Shown here: positions 17,168 through 28,957 of the stretch, one piece after another
Position numbering within the stretch: position 1 is the stretch's first letter
Layout: the number at the start of each line of letters is the position of its first letter
Assembly: GCA_963765935.1 (NCBI GenBank)
Contig: CAVXXX010000002.1
Span: forward strand, 310,001-374,000
Length of the DNA: 64,000 nt
From: JAMXLG01 sp963765935
Lineage (GTDB): Bacteria > Vulcanimicrobiota > Vulcanimicrobiia > Vulcanimicrobiales > Vulcanimicrobiaceae
Direction: 5' to 3'
Position numbers and translations under genes: made by a program
The notes under the pieces: generated by a model
The model's database searches: none
What the model saw: only the letters and a program-made list of their open reading frames with translations
Told to the model about the DNA's origin: nothing

Positions 17168-17602
17168 ATGGCCGCTGCCCGGAACCCCAAACCTCTACGC
17201 CGCCGTGCGATCCCCGCGAGCTGGAACGTTCGCTCCGACCGGGTGATCGAACTCAAACCGAACGCGAGCGAAGCGTTCGCCGTGGAACCGAAGCTCGAAC
17301 GCGTCATCAATGCGCTCGGCCTCTCCGCTGCGGCGGACATTCTCGACGTCGACAAGTCGCAGCTCAACCGTTGCCTCAAGGGACAAGAACGTATCAGTCC
17401 GGCGCTCGCGCGTCGCATCAGCGACGTTGAATACGTGATCGACCGCGCGCTTCACGTGATGAATCCCGAAGATGTTGGTCCTTGGCTTGCATCTCCCGAA
17501 CCACTTCTCGGCAACAGCGTGCCGATGAACGTGTTGACGCTTTCCGGACCGGCGCGTGTCATCGGCGCGATCGATGCGATTGGCGCCGGCGCGTTTGCGT
17601 GA
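17168..17602 (+). CDS. Xre/MbcA/ParS-family antitoxin
   Basis: 144 residues. The N-terminal Xre-like helix-turn-helix is near 55-95 ('AADILDVDKSQLNRCLKGQE', 'SPALARRISDVEYVI'). The C-terminal MbcA/ParS toxin-binding segment ends with the glycine-rich 'GPARVIGAIDAIGAGAFA'. It neutralises the RES-domain toxin encoded immediately downstream and should repress its own promoter by binding the CTCCACGG palindromes. A strong GAGGAGA ribosome site precedes ATG 17168. The stop overlaps the toxin start as GTGA, giving coupled translation. Confidence 0.87.
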   Translation: MAAARNPKPLRRRAIPASWNVRSDRVIELKPNASEAFAVEPKLERVINALGLSAAADILDVDKSQLNRCLKGQERISPALARRISDVEYVIDRALHVMNPEDVGPWLASPEPLLGNSVPMNVLTLSGPARVIGAIDAIGAGAFA

Positions 17603-18156
17603 GGTTCTATCGCGTTCTTCTGCACGATCCAAACGCCGCACCGCATGAGCCGGGCGGCGTTCTTTACGTGCCGCCGCAACAGGGCGGCGGCCGCATCGAT
17701 AATCCCCAGCAGTATCGCGTGCTCTACGTCGGCGATTCGCCGGCAGGCGTTTGCGCCGAAGTCTTTTATCGCGGCGCGCACCGGACGAAGTGGGATACGG
17801 CGATGTTGCCGTTGCGCCGCTTCCCTCATTTAATTCGTTCGCTGGCCTGGTACGACGTTCCCAACGATGCCCCGATCGCCGATCTCGACGATCCACGGCG
17901 TCTGATCGAATTCGAACTTCGCCCCTCGTACGTCATCACGCGCGATTACTCGCAATCGCAAGCCTGGGCGCTGCGTATATTCGATCGAAATGCATTCAAC
18001 GGCATCGCCTGGTGGTCGTTCAACGACGCGCGCTGGAAAAGCGCCGGATTGTGGAATCTGGAAATCGTCGAGACGTACGGCGTGGATCCGCTCACGATCG
18101 ATCATCCGGCGATGATCGAAGCAGCGGCCGTTCTCGATGTGAGGATCGAACGGTAG
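17599..18156 (+). CDS. RES-domain toxin (NAD+-degrading type)
   Basis: 185 residues from GTG 17599, which overlaps the antitoxin stop. The RES pattern is visible: Arg in 'RFYRV' (2-5), Glu54 in 'GVCAEVFYRG' and Ser140 in 'WWSFND'. RES toxins such as MbcT split or phosphorolyse NAD+ when freed from their antitoxin, stopping growth. Key residues appear intact, so the toxin is probably functional. A longer frame exists upstream (from 17482) but runs through the antitoxin gene. The stop is one base before the DNA glycosylase gene, an unusual third member for this operon type. Confidence 0.87.
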   Translation: MRFYRVLLHDPNAAPHEPGGVLYVPPQQGGGRIDNPQQYRVLYVGDSPAGVCAEVFYRGAHRTKWDTAMLPLRRFPHLIRSLAWYDVPNDAPIADLDDPRRLIEFELRPSYVITRDYSQSQAWALRIFDRNAFNGIAWWSFNDARWKSAGLWNLEIVETYGVDPLTIDHPAMIEAAAVLDVRIER

Positions 18157-18157
18157 G

Positions 18158-19060
18158 ATGCCCGAGCTCCCCGATATCACGGCCTACATAACGGCACTCA
18201 ATGAACGGATCATCAGGCGGCCGTTGCAACGGGTGCGTCTCGGAAGTCCGTTCTTGTTACGGACCGCCGATCCACCGGTTTCGAGCATCGAAGGACACGC
18301 GGTTCGCGAACTTCGGCGCATCGGTAAACGCATCGCAATCGGCTTCGACGATGATTTGTGGCTGGTGCTCCATCTGATGATCGCGGGGCGGTTACATTGG
18401 CGCGAGGCCGGTGCGCCACTTAGCGGACGCAGTGCGCTTGCGGCGTTTGACTTTCCGAACGGCTCGCTCGTGCTGACGGAAGCCGGTTCGAAACATCGCG
18501 CCGCACTCTATGCCTTGAAAGGCGAAGACGCGCTACGGTCGATCGATCCCGGAGGAATGGACGTCTTCGCTTCTGATCTCGAAACGTTTCGATGCACGCT
18601 TTCGCGCGAAAATCATACGCTCAAACGCACCCTCACCGATCCGCGCTTGATCGACGGCATCGGAAATGCGTACTCGGATGAGATTCTCCATGACGCAAAA
18701 CTTTCACCGATAGCGATGACGCAGAAACTCAGCGGCGAGGAGTGGCAACGGCTCTACGACGCGACGCGACGCACGCTTTCGCTCTGGACCGATCGCCTCG
18801 TGTCGGAAACAGAGAATGGATTCCCGGAAAAGGTCACGGCATTTCGCAAAGACATGGCCGTGCACGGACGCTACGGCAAACCATGTCCACGCTGCGGCGA
18901 TCCCATCCAACGCATTCGCTATGCCGACAACGAAACGAACTATTGCGCCCGATGCCAGACACACGGGAAGCTTCTTGCGGACCGCGCGCTTTCGCGGCTT
19001 CTCGGCGCCGATTGGCCCCGCACCCTCGAAGAGCTCGAAGCATTACGAAATCCGGTCTAG
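18158..19060 (+). CDS. Formamidopyrimidine-DNA glycosylase family protein (Fpg/Nei)
   Basis: 300 residues. The N-terminus MPELPDI places the catalytic Pro and Glu correctly; the usual second Glu (PELPEV) is Asp here. The helix-two-turn-helix region contains 'LIDGIGNAYSDEILH'. The C-terminal zinc finger is C-x2-C-x16-C-x2-C ('CPRCGDP' to 'CARCQTHGK'). Such enzymes excise oxidised purines or pyrimidines and nick the abasic site. The gene starts one base after the RES toxin stop and probably depends on the toxin-antitoxin promoter. A decayed relative of its 3' half lies at 23465-23771. Confidence 0.9.
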   Translation: MPELPDITAYITALNERIIRRPLQRVRLGSPFLLRTADPPVSSIEGHAVRELRRIGKRIAIGFDDDLWLVLHLMIAGRLHWREAGAPLSGRSALAAFDFPNGSLVLTEAGSKHRAALYALKGEDALRSIDPGGMDVFASDLETFRCTLSRENHTLKRTLTDPRLIDGIGNAYSDEILHDAKLSPIAMTQKLSGEEWQRLYDATRRTLSLWTDRLVSETENGFPEKVTAFRKDMAVHGRYGKPCPRCGDPIQRIRYADNETNYCARCQTHGKLLADRALSRLLGADWPRTLEELEALRNPV

Positions 19061-19253
19061 CTCAATACGAAAGCGGGTTCCATAGTCGGTAATTCAAAAG
19101 CAACCCTTAGCCCGAAGTGTCAAGCATCCGTTTCAATATGAGCAAGGAACCGTAAAGTTCGCGACGAAAGACGCGGCACGGGATGCCACTCGGTCGCCAA
19201 TATACGGCTGTGTGGCCGCCACATTTCGCACAGTGACCATTTAGGAGACGGCC

Positions 19254-19325
19254 ATGCTTTCACTTATCGTTCTTTTGGCAGTTGTCGCAGCGGCTTCGAA
19301 CTGTGGAGGCATCGGCGGCAAATAG
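19254..19325 (+). CDS. Putative 23-aa hydrophobic peptide upstream of TPR-EAL genes
   Basis: ATG 19254 has an excellent ribosome site (AGGAGA, 7 bases upstream) and encodes MLSLIVLLAVVAAASNCGG followed by IGGK. This looks like a signal peptide or lipoprotein-leader-like helix with one Cys and a tiny polar tail. The following genes encode a TPR protein and an EAL phosphodiesterase. Between them lies a terminator-like hairpin, so the peptide transcript may exceed that of the TPR gene. Short exported peptides next to TPR receptors are known from RRNPP (Rap/Phr) systems; a similar role here is conjecture. It resembles the peptide at 5368-5451. Confidence 0.5.
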   Translation: MLSLIVLLAVVAAASNCGGIGGK

Positions 19326-19369
19326 GGCCGCCGCCTCAAGCGTAGCCGACGGTCTGCCGATACCCGAAA

Positions 19370-19400
19370 GGCGAGCATTCAAATGCCTCGCCCCATTTTG
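19370..19400 (+). terminator. Attenuator-like hairpin between peptide and TPR genes
   Basis: GGCGAGCAT pairs with ATGCCTCGCC (one bulged base) at 19370-19392 and is followed by CCATTTTG. The U-run is short, so partial termination is more likely than complete termination. The region 19061-19253 holds no other gene that I can see; it contains one small palindrome, TGTGG-CCG-CCACA. Confidence 0.4.
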
Positions 19401-19417
19401 CTGTTCGGGAGGCCGCT

Positions 19418-20770
19418 CTGCAATCAGAACGCGTCGTCAACCTAGTCCCGAAGCAACAGCCGTTTTCTGTAGCGGCCGAGCATTTTGCGTCTGCCCGTAA
19501 CCTGGACTGCATCAGTGCGCTTCACTTTCACTCCGGGTTCGAAGCGGATATTCTGCGCGCGCGTGCCTTCGTTCGATTACGCAGGCTGACTGAAGCCGAA
19601 GACGCGATTCGTCGGGCGGGTCAGACTGCCCGCAACGATCTAGACCGCGCCCTGCATTACACCTTGCTCGGCACAATTCTCGATCGGCAAGGCGACGACG
19701 CCGCCGCCGATTCCGCGTGGGCTCAAGCTCGGGCAGCTCTATGCGGGGTGGCAGCGCCGGCAGTGCGTGCCGAACTCAATTATTACGTCGCGGTCTCCGC
19801 CTGGCGAAGCAAAGACATTCACGAAGCTCAACGGATCGCTCGTGAATCGCTCGCCGAAGTCCAGCATGCCGAGCATGGCAGCGCCGGGCCGTATCCCGCC
19901 GCAGCGTCGATCGCGTTTACGTACGAGCTGCTGTCGGTGATCGAAGGATTGAACGAGCGGTACGAATCGCAGGTCGCATACGTACGGCAGGGTTTCTCCG
20001 CGCTGTCATCCGCCGCGCGACCTCAGATCTGGACCGAGGCATCACTGCTGAACAATCTCGCTTCCGTCATCACTGAAATGCGCATGCCCGACGTGACGCA
20101 GTTTGTTCGCAAGCATGCATCCGCGTTGCCGTGGAGCGGCGAAATGCCGGGCTGGGCGTACAACGTCTACCGTGCTCTCGGATGGAGCGAAGCTCTCGAA
20201 GGAAACGAAATGGCGGCGTTCCGCGAGCTGCGAACGGCGGAAGCGCATGCACCGACGCTACCGCGACGGATCGAGGCGATTTTGGATCGATCCTTTCTCT
20301 TCGGTGCCATTGGTGAATCATTCTCGGCGCGCGAACGCTTCGATGAAGCCCAACAGCTGTGCGCGCTTGTCGACTGGAATGCAACACAAGGCGAAGACCG
20401 GTACGCGCTCCTATGGGGCGCCGAGCTTGCCGCCTCCTTTAATCCCAAGCGCGCGCAGGCGATGGTAACGCACTACAATGCGATCCGCAAACCAATGGAC
20501 CCGATGCTCGTCGCGAGCGGGACGCTTCGCCGGTGGCAAGCGTATGAGGACGATGCGCTTGGTACGGTAGCCGCAGCAAACGGTAACATTGACGTCGGGC
20601 TTCAATACTTACAGAGCGCCTTGCGCACGTGGGATCGCCTGGGCTTTACATGGCGAGCGGCAAAGAGCGCACGCGCGATTGCTTCTTTTACGAAAGCTGA
20701 ATCCGATGTCGCGGACGCAGTTAGGCGAGCGGCTTCATATCAGCGTAGCTGGCTAGGCAGATCAGCATGA
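19418..20770 (+). CDS. TPR-repeat protein (start codon uncertain)
   Basis: The frame is open from 19346, and TPR-like helices are already present at 19540-19700 ('RARAFVRLRRLTEAEDAIRR', 'LHYTLLGTILDRQGD'). The common start codons only begin at TTG 19664, which would cut the repeat region. A GGGAGG motif five bases before CTG 19418 suggests a rare CTG start, giving 450 residues. The protein is helical throughout with repeated A/L/Y patterns ('ELNYYVAVSAWRSKDIHEAQ', 'AFRELRTAEAH'), has no membrane segment and should act as a protein- or peptide-binding scaffold. Its stop overlaps the EAL gene start (ATGA), linking it to c-di-GMP turnover. Confidence 0.7.
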   Translation: MQSERVVNLVPKQQPFSVAAEHFASARNLDCISALHFHSGFEADILRARAFVRLRRLTEAEDAIRRAGQTARNDLDRALHYTLLGTILDRQGDDAAADSAWAQARAALCGVAAPAVRAELNYYVAVSAWRSKDIHEAQRIARESLAEVQHAEHGSAGPYPAAASIAFTYELLSVIEGLNERYESQVAYVRQGFSALSSAARPQIWTEASLLNNLASVITEMRMPDVTQFVRKHASALPWSGEMPGWAYNVYRALGWSEALEGNEMAAFRELRTAEAHAPTLPRRIEAILDRSFLFGAIGESFSARERFDEAQQLCALVDWNATQGEDRYALLWGAELAASFNPKRAQAMVTHYNAIRKPMDPMLVASGTLRRWQAYEDDALGTVAAANGNIDVGLQYLQSALRTWDRLGFTWRAAKSARAIASFTKAESDVADAVRRAASYQRSWLGRSA

Positions 20771-21597
20771 CGATCTGGTCCATGTTCGCGAGAACGGATT
20801 TTCCGCGCGCGCGAAACTCCGTGCTCCAATCCGAGCTGCGCAGAGCGGTTGCGCGACGACGATTCGAACTCCACTATCAGCCGATCGTTGACATCGCGCA
20901 CGGGCAAACCGTAGCGCTGGAAGCATTGGTCCGCTGGCGCGATCCGAGTCGCGGGTTGATGCTGCCCGAAACCTTTATCAGCGTGGCGGAAGAAAGCGGC
21001 CTGATCGACGCAATTGGGCTTTTAATCCTTGAAGATGCTTGCCGGGAAGCGCGCAAATGGCATGACGCCGGCTACGATATTCCCGTATCGATAAATGTTT
21101 CCGCGCGTCAATTTGACAACGATTCGTTTGTCGAGCGAGTTCGCCGTGCGCTAGCCGTGAGCGGCCTTCCGCCGACGTCGCTCTGGATTGAGATTACAGA
21201 GACGTGTATCATGCGCGATATCGACGCGATAACCGCTATGGTAGCGAAGTTGCGTCGCGACGGAGTGCGGATCGTCATTGACGACTTCGGAACGGGATAT
21301 AGTACGCTCGGCCGGATAAAGTCGTTCCCCGCCGATGCGCTGAAGATCGACCGCTGCTTCATCAACGATCTACCGGGCGGAACCGTCGATAAGGCGTTTG
21401 TATCCGCCATCGTGACGGTCGCATCGAGCTGTAACATGGGACTTGTAGCTGAAGGCGTTGAACGCGCCGACCAGGTGCACGTTCTCCAGGAACTCGGTTG
21501 CGATCTCATGCAAGGCTTTCTTTTTGCACGTCCCGCGCGTATGGACGTCATCGACTTTAGATCGCTCTCGAAATCGCCCCAGGACTCGCCAACGTAA
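20767..21597 (+). CDS. EAL-domain cyclic-di-GMP phosphodiesterase
   Basis: 276 residues, an EAL domain with almost nothing else. The signature 'EALVRW' is at 52-57. Metal and substrate residues follow in 'INVSARQF', 'EITETCIM', 'IDDFGTGYSTL', 'ALKIDRCFI' and 'VAEGVERADQ'. It should linearise c-di-GMP to pGpG. With no sensor of its own, regulation may come from the TPR protein whose gene overlaps it by 4 bases. It is predicted active because every motif is canonical. Confidence 0.92.
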   Translation: MTIWSMFARTDFPRARNSVLQSELRRAVARRRFELHYQPIVDIAHGQTVALEALVRWRDPSRGLMLPETFISVAEESGLIDAIGLLILEDACREARKWHDAGYDIPVSINVSARQFDNDSFVERVRRALAVSGLPPTSLWIEITETCIMRDIDAITAMVAKLRRDGVRIVIDDFGTGYSTLGRIKSFPADALKIDRCFINDLPGGTVDKAFVSAIVTVASSCNMGLVAEGVERADQVHVLQELGCDLMQGFLFARPARMDVIDFRSLSKSPQDSPT

Positions 21598-21675
21598 CGT
21601 TCTTTCAGCGGAAAACTGTTAGCGGACCGCGGAAGGCTTGATCCGAGCGCGACAGCAATAGTCCGGGTGAATGAC

Positions 21676-23319
21676 ATGAGCGAATCCACGGCAAACGCGT
21701 TTACTGCACTCGGATTGCAACCCCTCATCGCGTCGACCGCAACAGCGTTAGGCTACGAAGAACCGACGGCCATACAAAGTCAGGCGATTCCTCACTTACT
21801 TGCGGGTCGCGACGTTCTGGGACAAGCGGCGACCGGCACCGGAAAGACGGCTGCATTCGCTCTGCCGCTTCTTCAGCGCATGGGTGAACCGCATACCAAT
21901 GGCAAGCGCGTGCGTGGTCTCATTCTGGTGCCCACGCGCGAACTGGCCATGCAGGTCGCCGAAGCCGTGCACAAATACGGTCGCCTCCTCGACGTCAGCG
22001 TGCTCCCAGTCTACGGTGGACAGTCGATCTCGGTTCAACTACGAGCGCTTCGACGAGGCGTCGACGTCATCGTCGCCACGCCGGGACGTGCACTCGATCA
22101 CATTCGCCGCGGGACCCTTGCGCTCGATTGCGTTGAGTATCTCGTTCTCGACGAAGCGGACGAGATGCTCGACATGGGGTTCGCCGAGGATCTTGAAGCG
22201 ATCGCCTCCGCTCTTCCAGCAGAACGCCAAACCGCGCTCTTTTCGGCGACGCTCGCGCCGCACGTGAAAGCGATCTCAAAGCGATACCTACGAGAACCGG
22301 TCAACGTCCATATCGCAGGCGAAAAAAGCGCGGGCGGCGGTAAAGCTCTCGTTCAAGAAGTCGCCTACGTCGTGCAGCGTCCCTATAAATCTGCGGCGCT
22401 CGCTCGTTTGTTGGATATAGAAAATCCGGGATCCGCGATGGTCTTTTGCCGAACGCGTACGGAAGTCGACGAATTGACGGAAACGCTCGGCGCGCGCGGA
22501 TATCAAGCTGAAGCGCTGCACGGTGGCCTTTCACAGGAGCAACGCGATCGCGTCCTGAGGCGTTTTCGCGAAGGCACTTCCGACATTCTGGTCGCAACTG
22601 ATGTCGCCGCTCGCGGACTCGATATCGCGCATGTATCACACGTCTTCAATTACGACGTCCCCTCCTCGACCGACGCGTATGTCCATCGTATCGGAAGAAC
22701 GGGTCGCGCCGGCCGCGAGGGCGTCGCGATCACGCTCGCCGAGCCGCGCGAACATCGCTTGCTTCGCAATATCGAACATCAAACGAAGCGGAAAATCCGC
22801 ATGGAAACGGTTCCGACTGTAACAGACCTTCGCGAGCGTAGAATCGCGCTGCTGCGCGCGGCAGTGGAAGACGGCATCGACGATGCGGACCTCGATTCGT
22901 ATCGCACGCTCGTCGAGCACCTTTCGGTCGAGCACGATATCATCGACGTTGCCGCTGCCGCAATCAAGCTCGCCGATCGCAGCCGCCACGACGGCGAAGC
23001 AGTTGATGTCGAAATCCCGTCTGCAGCGCAAGAAACAGCGAAGACGCAACGCCGTCAGCCGCGGACCGGCGCATCAGCCGATATGGCAAAGATCTACATC
23101 GGAGTCGGCCGCGGCGCGGGCATCAAACCCACAGACATTGTTGGAGCGATCGCGAACGAGGCGGGAATCAGTTCGCGGCAGATCGGCGCGATCGACATTG
23201 CCGACCGATTCTCGCTCATCGAAGTCCCGAGCAGCGAAATAAACGCCATTGTGAAGAGATTACGCAACACGACGATTCGCGGTAGAAAAATCGGCGCTCG
23301 CCGCGATCGGCGCGGCTAA
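21676..23319 (+). CDS. DEAD-box ATP-dependent RNA helicase with DbpA-like RNA-binding domain
   Basis: 547 residues from ATG 21676 (a GTG at 21667 is an alternative). All helicase motifs are present: 'ATGTGKTAAF' (I), 'PTRELAMQV' (Ia), 'TPGRALDH' (Ib), 'DEADEMLDMGF' (II), 'SATL' (III), 'VATDVAARGLDIA' (V) and 'HRIGRTGRAG' (VI). The C-terminus has a DbpA-type RNA-binding fold (about 470-540, 'KIYIGVGRGAGI') and a basic tail 'RGRKIGARRDRRG'. This matches CsdA/DeaD-like helicases that unwind rRNA or mRNA during ribosome assembly and cold adaptation. It is a single gene with about 70 bases of upstream space. Confidence 0.93.
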   Translation: MSESTANAFTALGLQPLIASTATALGYEEPTAIQSQAIPHLLAGRDVLGQAATGTGKTAAFALPLLQRMGEPHTNGKRVRGLILVPTRELAMQVAEAVHKYGRLLDVSVLPVYGGQSISVQLRALRRGVDVIVATPGRALDHIRRGTLALDCVEYLVLDEADEMLDMGFAEDLEAIASALPAERQTALFSATLAPHVKAISKRYLREPVNVHIAGEKSAGGGKALVQEVAYVVQRPYKSAALARLLDIENPGSAMVFCRTRTEVDELTETLGARGYQAEALHGGLSQEQRDRVLRRFREGTSDILVATDVAARGLDIAHVSHVFNYDVPSSTDAYVHRIGRTGRAGREGVAITLAEPREHRLLRNIEHQTKRKIRMETVPTVTDLRERRIALLRAAVEDGIDDADLDSYRTLVEHLSVEHDIIDVAAAAIKLADRSRHDGEAVDVEIPSAAQETAKTQRRQPRTGASADMAKIYIGVGRGAGIKPTDIVGAIANEAGISSRQIGAIDIADRFSLIEVPSSEINAIVKRLRNTTIRGRKIGARRDRRG

Positions 23320-23464
23320 ATTTGATTGGTATCAGCGGCGGTTATTTCCACTGCGATGCTGAGTCCTTGGGATAGGTACATGCATAGAACGATCATGCGT
23401 GGGCCCTCGGATGCGGGAAGCCAGTTCGATTCTTTATCCGTGCGCTGCGATAGATCCGCGACGC

Positions 23465-23771
23465 CGTTTGTACGATGCAACACGACGCACGCTCACACTC
23501 TCGATCGATCGTCTTCCCGCCGAAGCGAGCGAGTGATTTCCGGAAAAGTCACCGAGTTTCGCAGAGACATGGACGTGCACGGCCGCTACGGACAACGGTG
23601 CCCACGCCGTGGCGATCAAAATACAACCGTCGGCTTCGCCAACAACGAAACAACCTTTACGCTCGCTGCCAAACGAACGGGAAACTCTTAGCGGACCGAG
23701 CACGGAAGCGCCTTCTCCGACGCGTCTGGCCAAAGACACTGGAAGAATTAGAAGCACGCCTCAAGACATAG
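23465..23771 (+). pseudogene. Decayed 3' fragment of an Fpg-type DNA glycosylase
   Basis: The DNA aligns by eye with the 3' third of the intact Fpg gene (about 18758-19060). Shared blocks encode 'FRRDMDVHGRYG', 'NNETT', 'RCQTNGKLLADRA' and 'WPKTLEELEA'. Single-base deletions near 23540 and 23660 throw the reading frame, and one zinc-binding Cys codon has become Arg ('CPRRGD'). No start or catalytic N-terminus remains. It is a degraded duplicate or relic of a transferred gene. The stretch 23320-23464 before it holds nothing recognisable. Confidence 0.8.
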
Positions 23772-23930
23772 ACAACAAAAACGCAAATCGTTTTATGGGC
23801 CTTTTTGCCCGACGGAGTTGTACTTCACGACGGCAAAAGGTCGTGACACCGGCGCTCGTCTTGCTCGTGACAGGACGCGTCAAGGGCGTCGCTGCGCAGG
23901 ACAACACCATCCTTCTGCGAGGTGTCATAG

Positions 23931-24248
23931 ATGAAACGTTCTTCTGCCATTACGACAACTGGTCTCGCCCTGCTCGCTGCGGGGGCTACACTGTCTTCTA
24001 AGAGTGATGCCGCTGAAACACTTCAAATCGAGTCACAATCCGTTTCGGTGCAATCCGTGACCACGGCCGCCGCACTACAAAGACTCAGCGCAAATAAAGC
24101 CTTTTGTAACCTGTGGCCAGATGGGAAAAAAGTGTTGAACTGGCTCAAAGATGCATTATCAGAGCCACCTCCGTGGGGACCACTCTATAAACTCGTCATC
24201 GCCATTTTGATCGCGCTTGGCGACAAGGCGTGCCCGCCGAAAACCTAA
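23931..24248 (+). CDS. Small secreted protein with one cysteine pair
   Basis: 105 residues, no family recognised. A GAGGTG ribosome site precedes ATG 23931. The start is a signal peptide ('MKRSSAITTTGLALLAAGA' with a cleavage region near 'SDAAE'). The mature part has a Ser/Gln/Val-rich segment, then 'AFCNLWPDGKKVLNWLKDAL', a Pro/Trp motif 'EPPPWGPLYK', a hydrophobic helix 'LVIAILIALGDKAC' and a basic tail. Two cysteines could form a disulfide. A strong terminator follows, so it is a separate transcription unit. A longer overlapping frame (23796-24001) lacks a ribosome site. A bacteriocin-like or small envelope role is possible but not shown. Confidence 0.6.
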   Translation: MKRSSAITTTGLALLAAGATLSSKSDAAETLQIESQSVSVQSVTTAAALQRLSANKAFCNLWPDGKKVLNWLKDALSEPPPWGPLYKLVIAILIALGDKACPPKT

Positions 24249-24254
24249 GTAAAC

Positions 24255-24286
24255 AAGGCCCGGCAGATTTCTGCCGGGCCTTCTTC
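24255..24286. terminator. Rho-independent terminator, probably bidirectional
   Basis: A perfect 12-bp stem (AAGGCCCGGCAG, 24255-24266, with 24271-24282) has a 4-base loop and is followed by TTCTTC on the plus strand. It lies 6 bases after the stop of the small secreted protein and 69 bases beyond the rpoC stop, so it can serve both. Confidence 0.85.
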
Positions 24287-24294
24287 ATCACGCT

Positions 24295-24337
24295 GGTCCT
24301 TCGGCTTCGCGCCTTCGGCGCTTCGCTCAGGATGACA
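24295..24337. repeat. REP-like palindromic element (CTTCGCTCAGGATGACA type)
   Basis: The end CTTCGCTCAGGATGACA and the start GGTCCTTCGG correspond to the ends of the inverted repeat at 34492-34596 (TGTCATCCTGAGC...GAAGGATC). The interior is a short palindromic run of CTTCGGC/GCCTTCGGC units. Intergenic repeats of this kind are widespread in bacteria. It lies 14 bases beyond the rpoC stop. Confidence 0.6.
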
Positions 24338-24351
24338 GATGAGTCGTTGTA

Positions 24352-28119
<3,768 letters not shown>

Positions 28120-28277
28120 GTTGGAGGAAACCCCGGTGTTTAATGCCGCCGTGCGTTGCCTACGCAGGGATTCCGCGTCTCACGTTGTCTCGTAAGGGGA
28201 CCCACCGTCGCTCCGCCGGCTGAGCCTGGCGGCCGCCCCTCGTCAGAGGCAGCACCTCGGCTCGGGCACAGAGGAGA

Positions 28278-28307
28278 AGTATATCACGCCCAGGCCTTTC
28301 CACTCAA
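28278..28307 (-). promoter_or_regulatory. Sigma-70-type promoter of rpoC
   Basis: On the minus strand, TTGAGT (28307-28302) and TATACT (28283-28278) are 18 bases apart. This gives a leader of about 150 bases before the TTG start at 28119. The leader is GC-rich and could fold, for example around GCCGAGGTGC/GCCTCTG. Confidence 0.65.
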
Positions 28308-28387
28308 GGTGAGCGGCGACTCAGCGTTTCTTCACGAGCAGTGGCATAATCGAGAGACAAACGATCAACGGGTACAAATGTCGCACT

Positions 28388-28921
28388 ATGGCTATGACGA
28401 TTGGGATCATCGGGGCGGACGACCGGGCGACGACGATCGGTCGCTTGCTGCAGGACTGCGGGCACCATGTGAGCTTTAGTGACCCGCGCCGGCCCGATTC
28501 GCCGGAAAAGGCCGTTGCAGCCATCGGCGGGGATGCCAAAGCCTGTACGATTTACGACCAGGCAACCTCCAGCGACGCGCTCATCCTTGCCATACATTGG
28601 GAAGACCTGGACTCATGTTTGCGCGCGCTCGGGGATTACAAGGACGGTATCGTCGTGGACGCGATCCGGCCGCCGGATCTCAAAGATGGAAGCAGCGGCG
28701 CGGAAATTCTCGCAAAGAAGCTCGACAACCGCCACGTCGTGAAAGCGTTCATCGATATCGTCGATCCGCACGACCCCATCATGGTCGCGGGCGACGATCC
28801 TGAAGCACGCAGTACGGTCGAACATTTGATTGAGGAATGCGGGCGCCGCTTCGAAGATCTCGGGCCGCTCGCAAACGCGGTGCAGATCGAGCGTCAGCAC
28901 GCAAGCAGACAGCCGCTCTAG
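28388..28921 (+). CDS. NAD(P)-binding Rossmann protein, F420-reductase-like
   Basis: 177 residues. The N-terminal dinucleotide-binding pattern is 'IGIIGADDRATTIGRLLQ'. The segment 'SSDALILAIHWEDLDSCLRA' and the later strand 'DGIVVDAIRPPDL' match the F420-dependent NADP oxidoreductase (Npd-like) family, as does 'VVKAFIDIV'. These proteins move hydride between NADPH and F420 or act as related small dehydrogenases; without F420 biosynthesis genes in view the cofactor is uncertain. It diverges from rpoC. Some homologues join larger ferric reductase proteins, but this one stands alone. Confidence 0.7.
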   Translation: MAMTIGIIGADDRATTIGRLLQDCGHHVSFSDPRRPDSPEKAVAAIGGDAKACTIYDQATSSDALILAIHWEDLDSCLRALGDYKDGIVVDAIRPPDLKDGSSGAEILAKKLDNRHVVKAFIDIVDPHDPIMVAGDDPEARSTVEHLIEECGRRFEDLGPLANAVQIERQHASRQPL

Positions 28922-28957
28922 AGAGTAAGCGCCGGGCGCGTGCGAAAGAGGCCGGAA

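Noticed and set aside
19061..19253. Possible tRNA or structured RNA between the glycosylase and peptide genes
   Set aside because: I found only one short palindrome and no cloverleaf or conserved RNA pattern.
19383..19445. 20-codon ORF (MPRPILLFGRP...) between the peptide and TPR genes
   Set aside because: Its start lies inside the hairpin and it lacks a ribosome site. The overlapping frame is explained better by the TPR gene.
23796..24001. 68-codon frame overlapping the small secreted protein
   Set aside because: It has no ribosome site, overlaps the better gene at 23931 out of frame, and its composition is that of a shadow frame. It was not listed as a gene.
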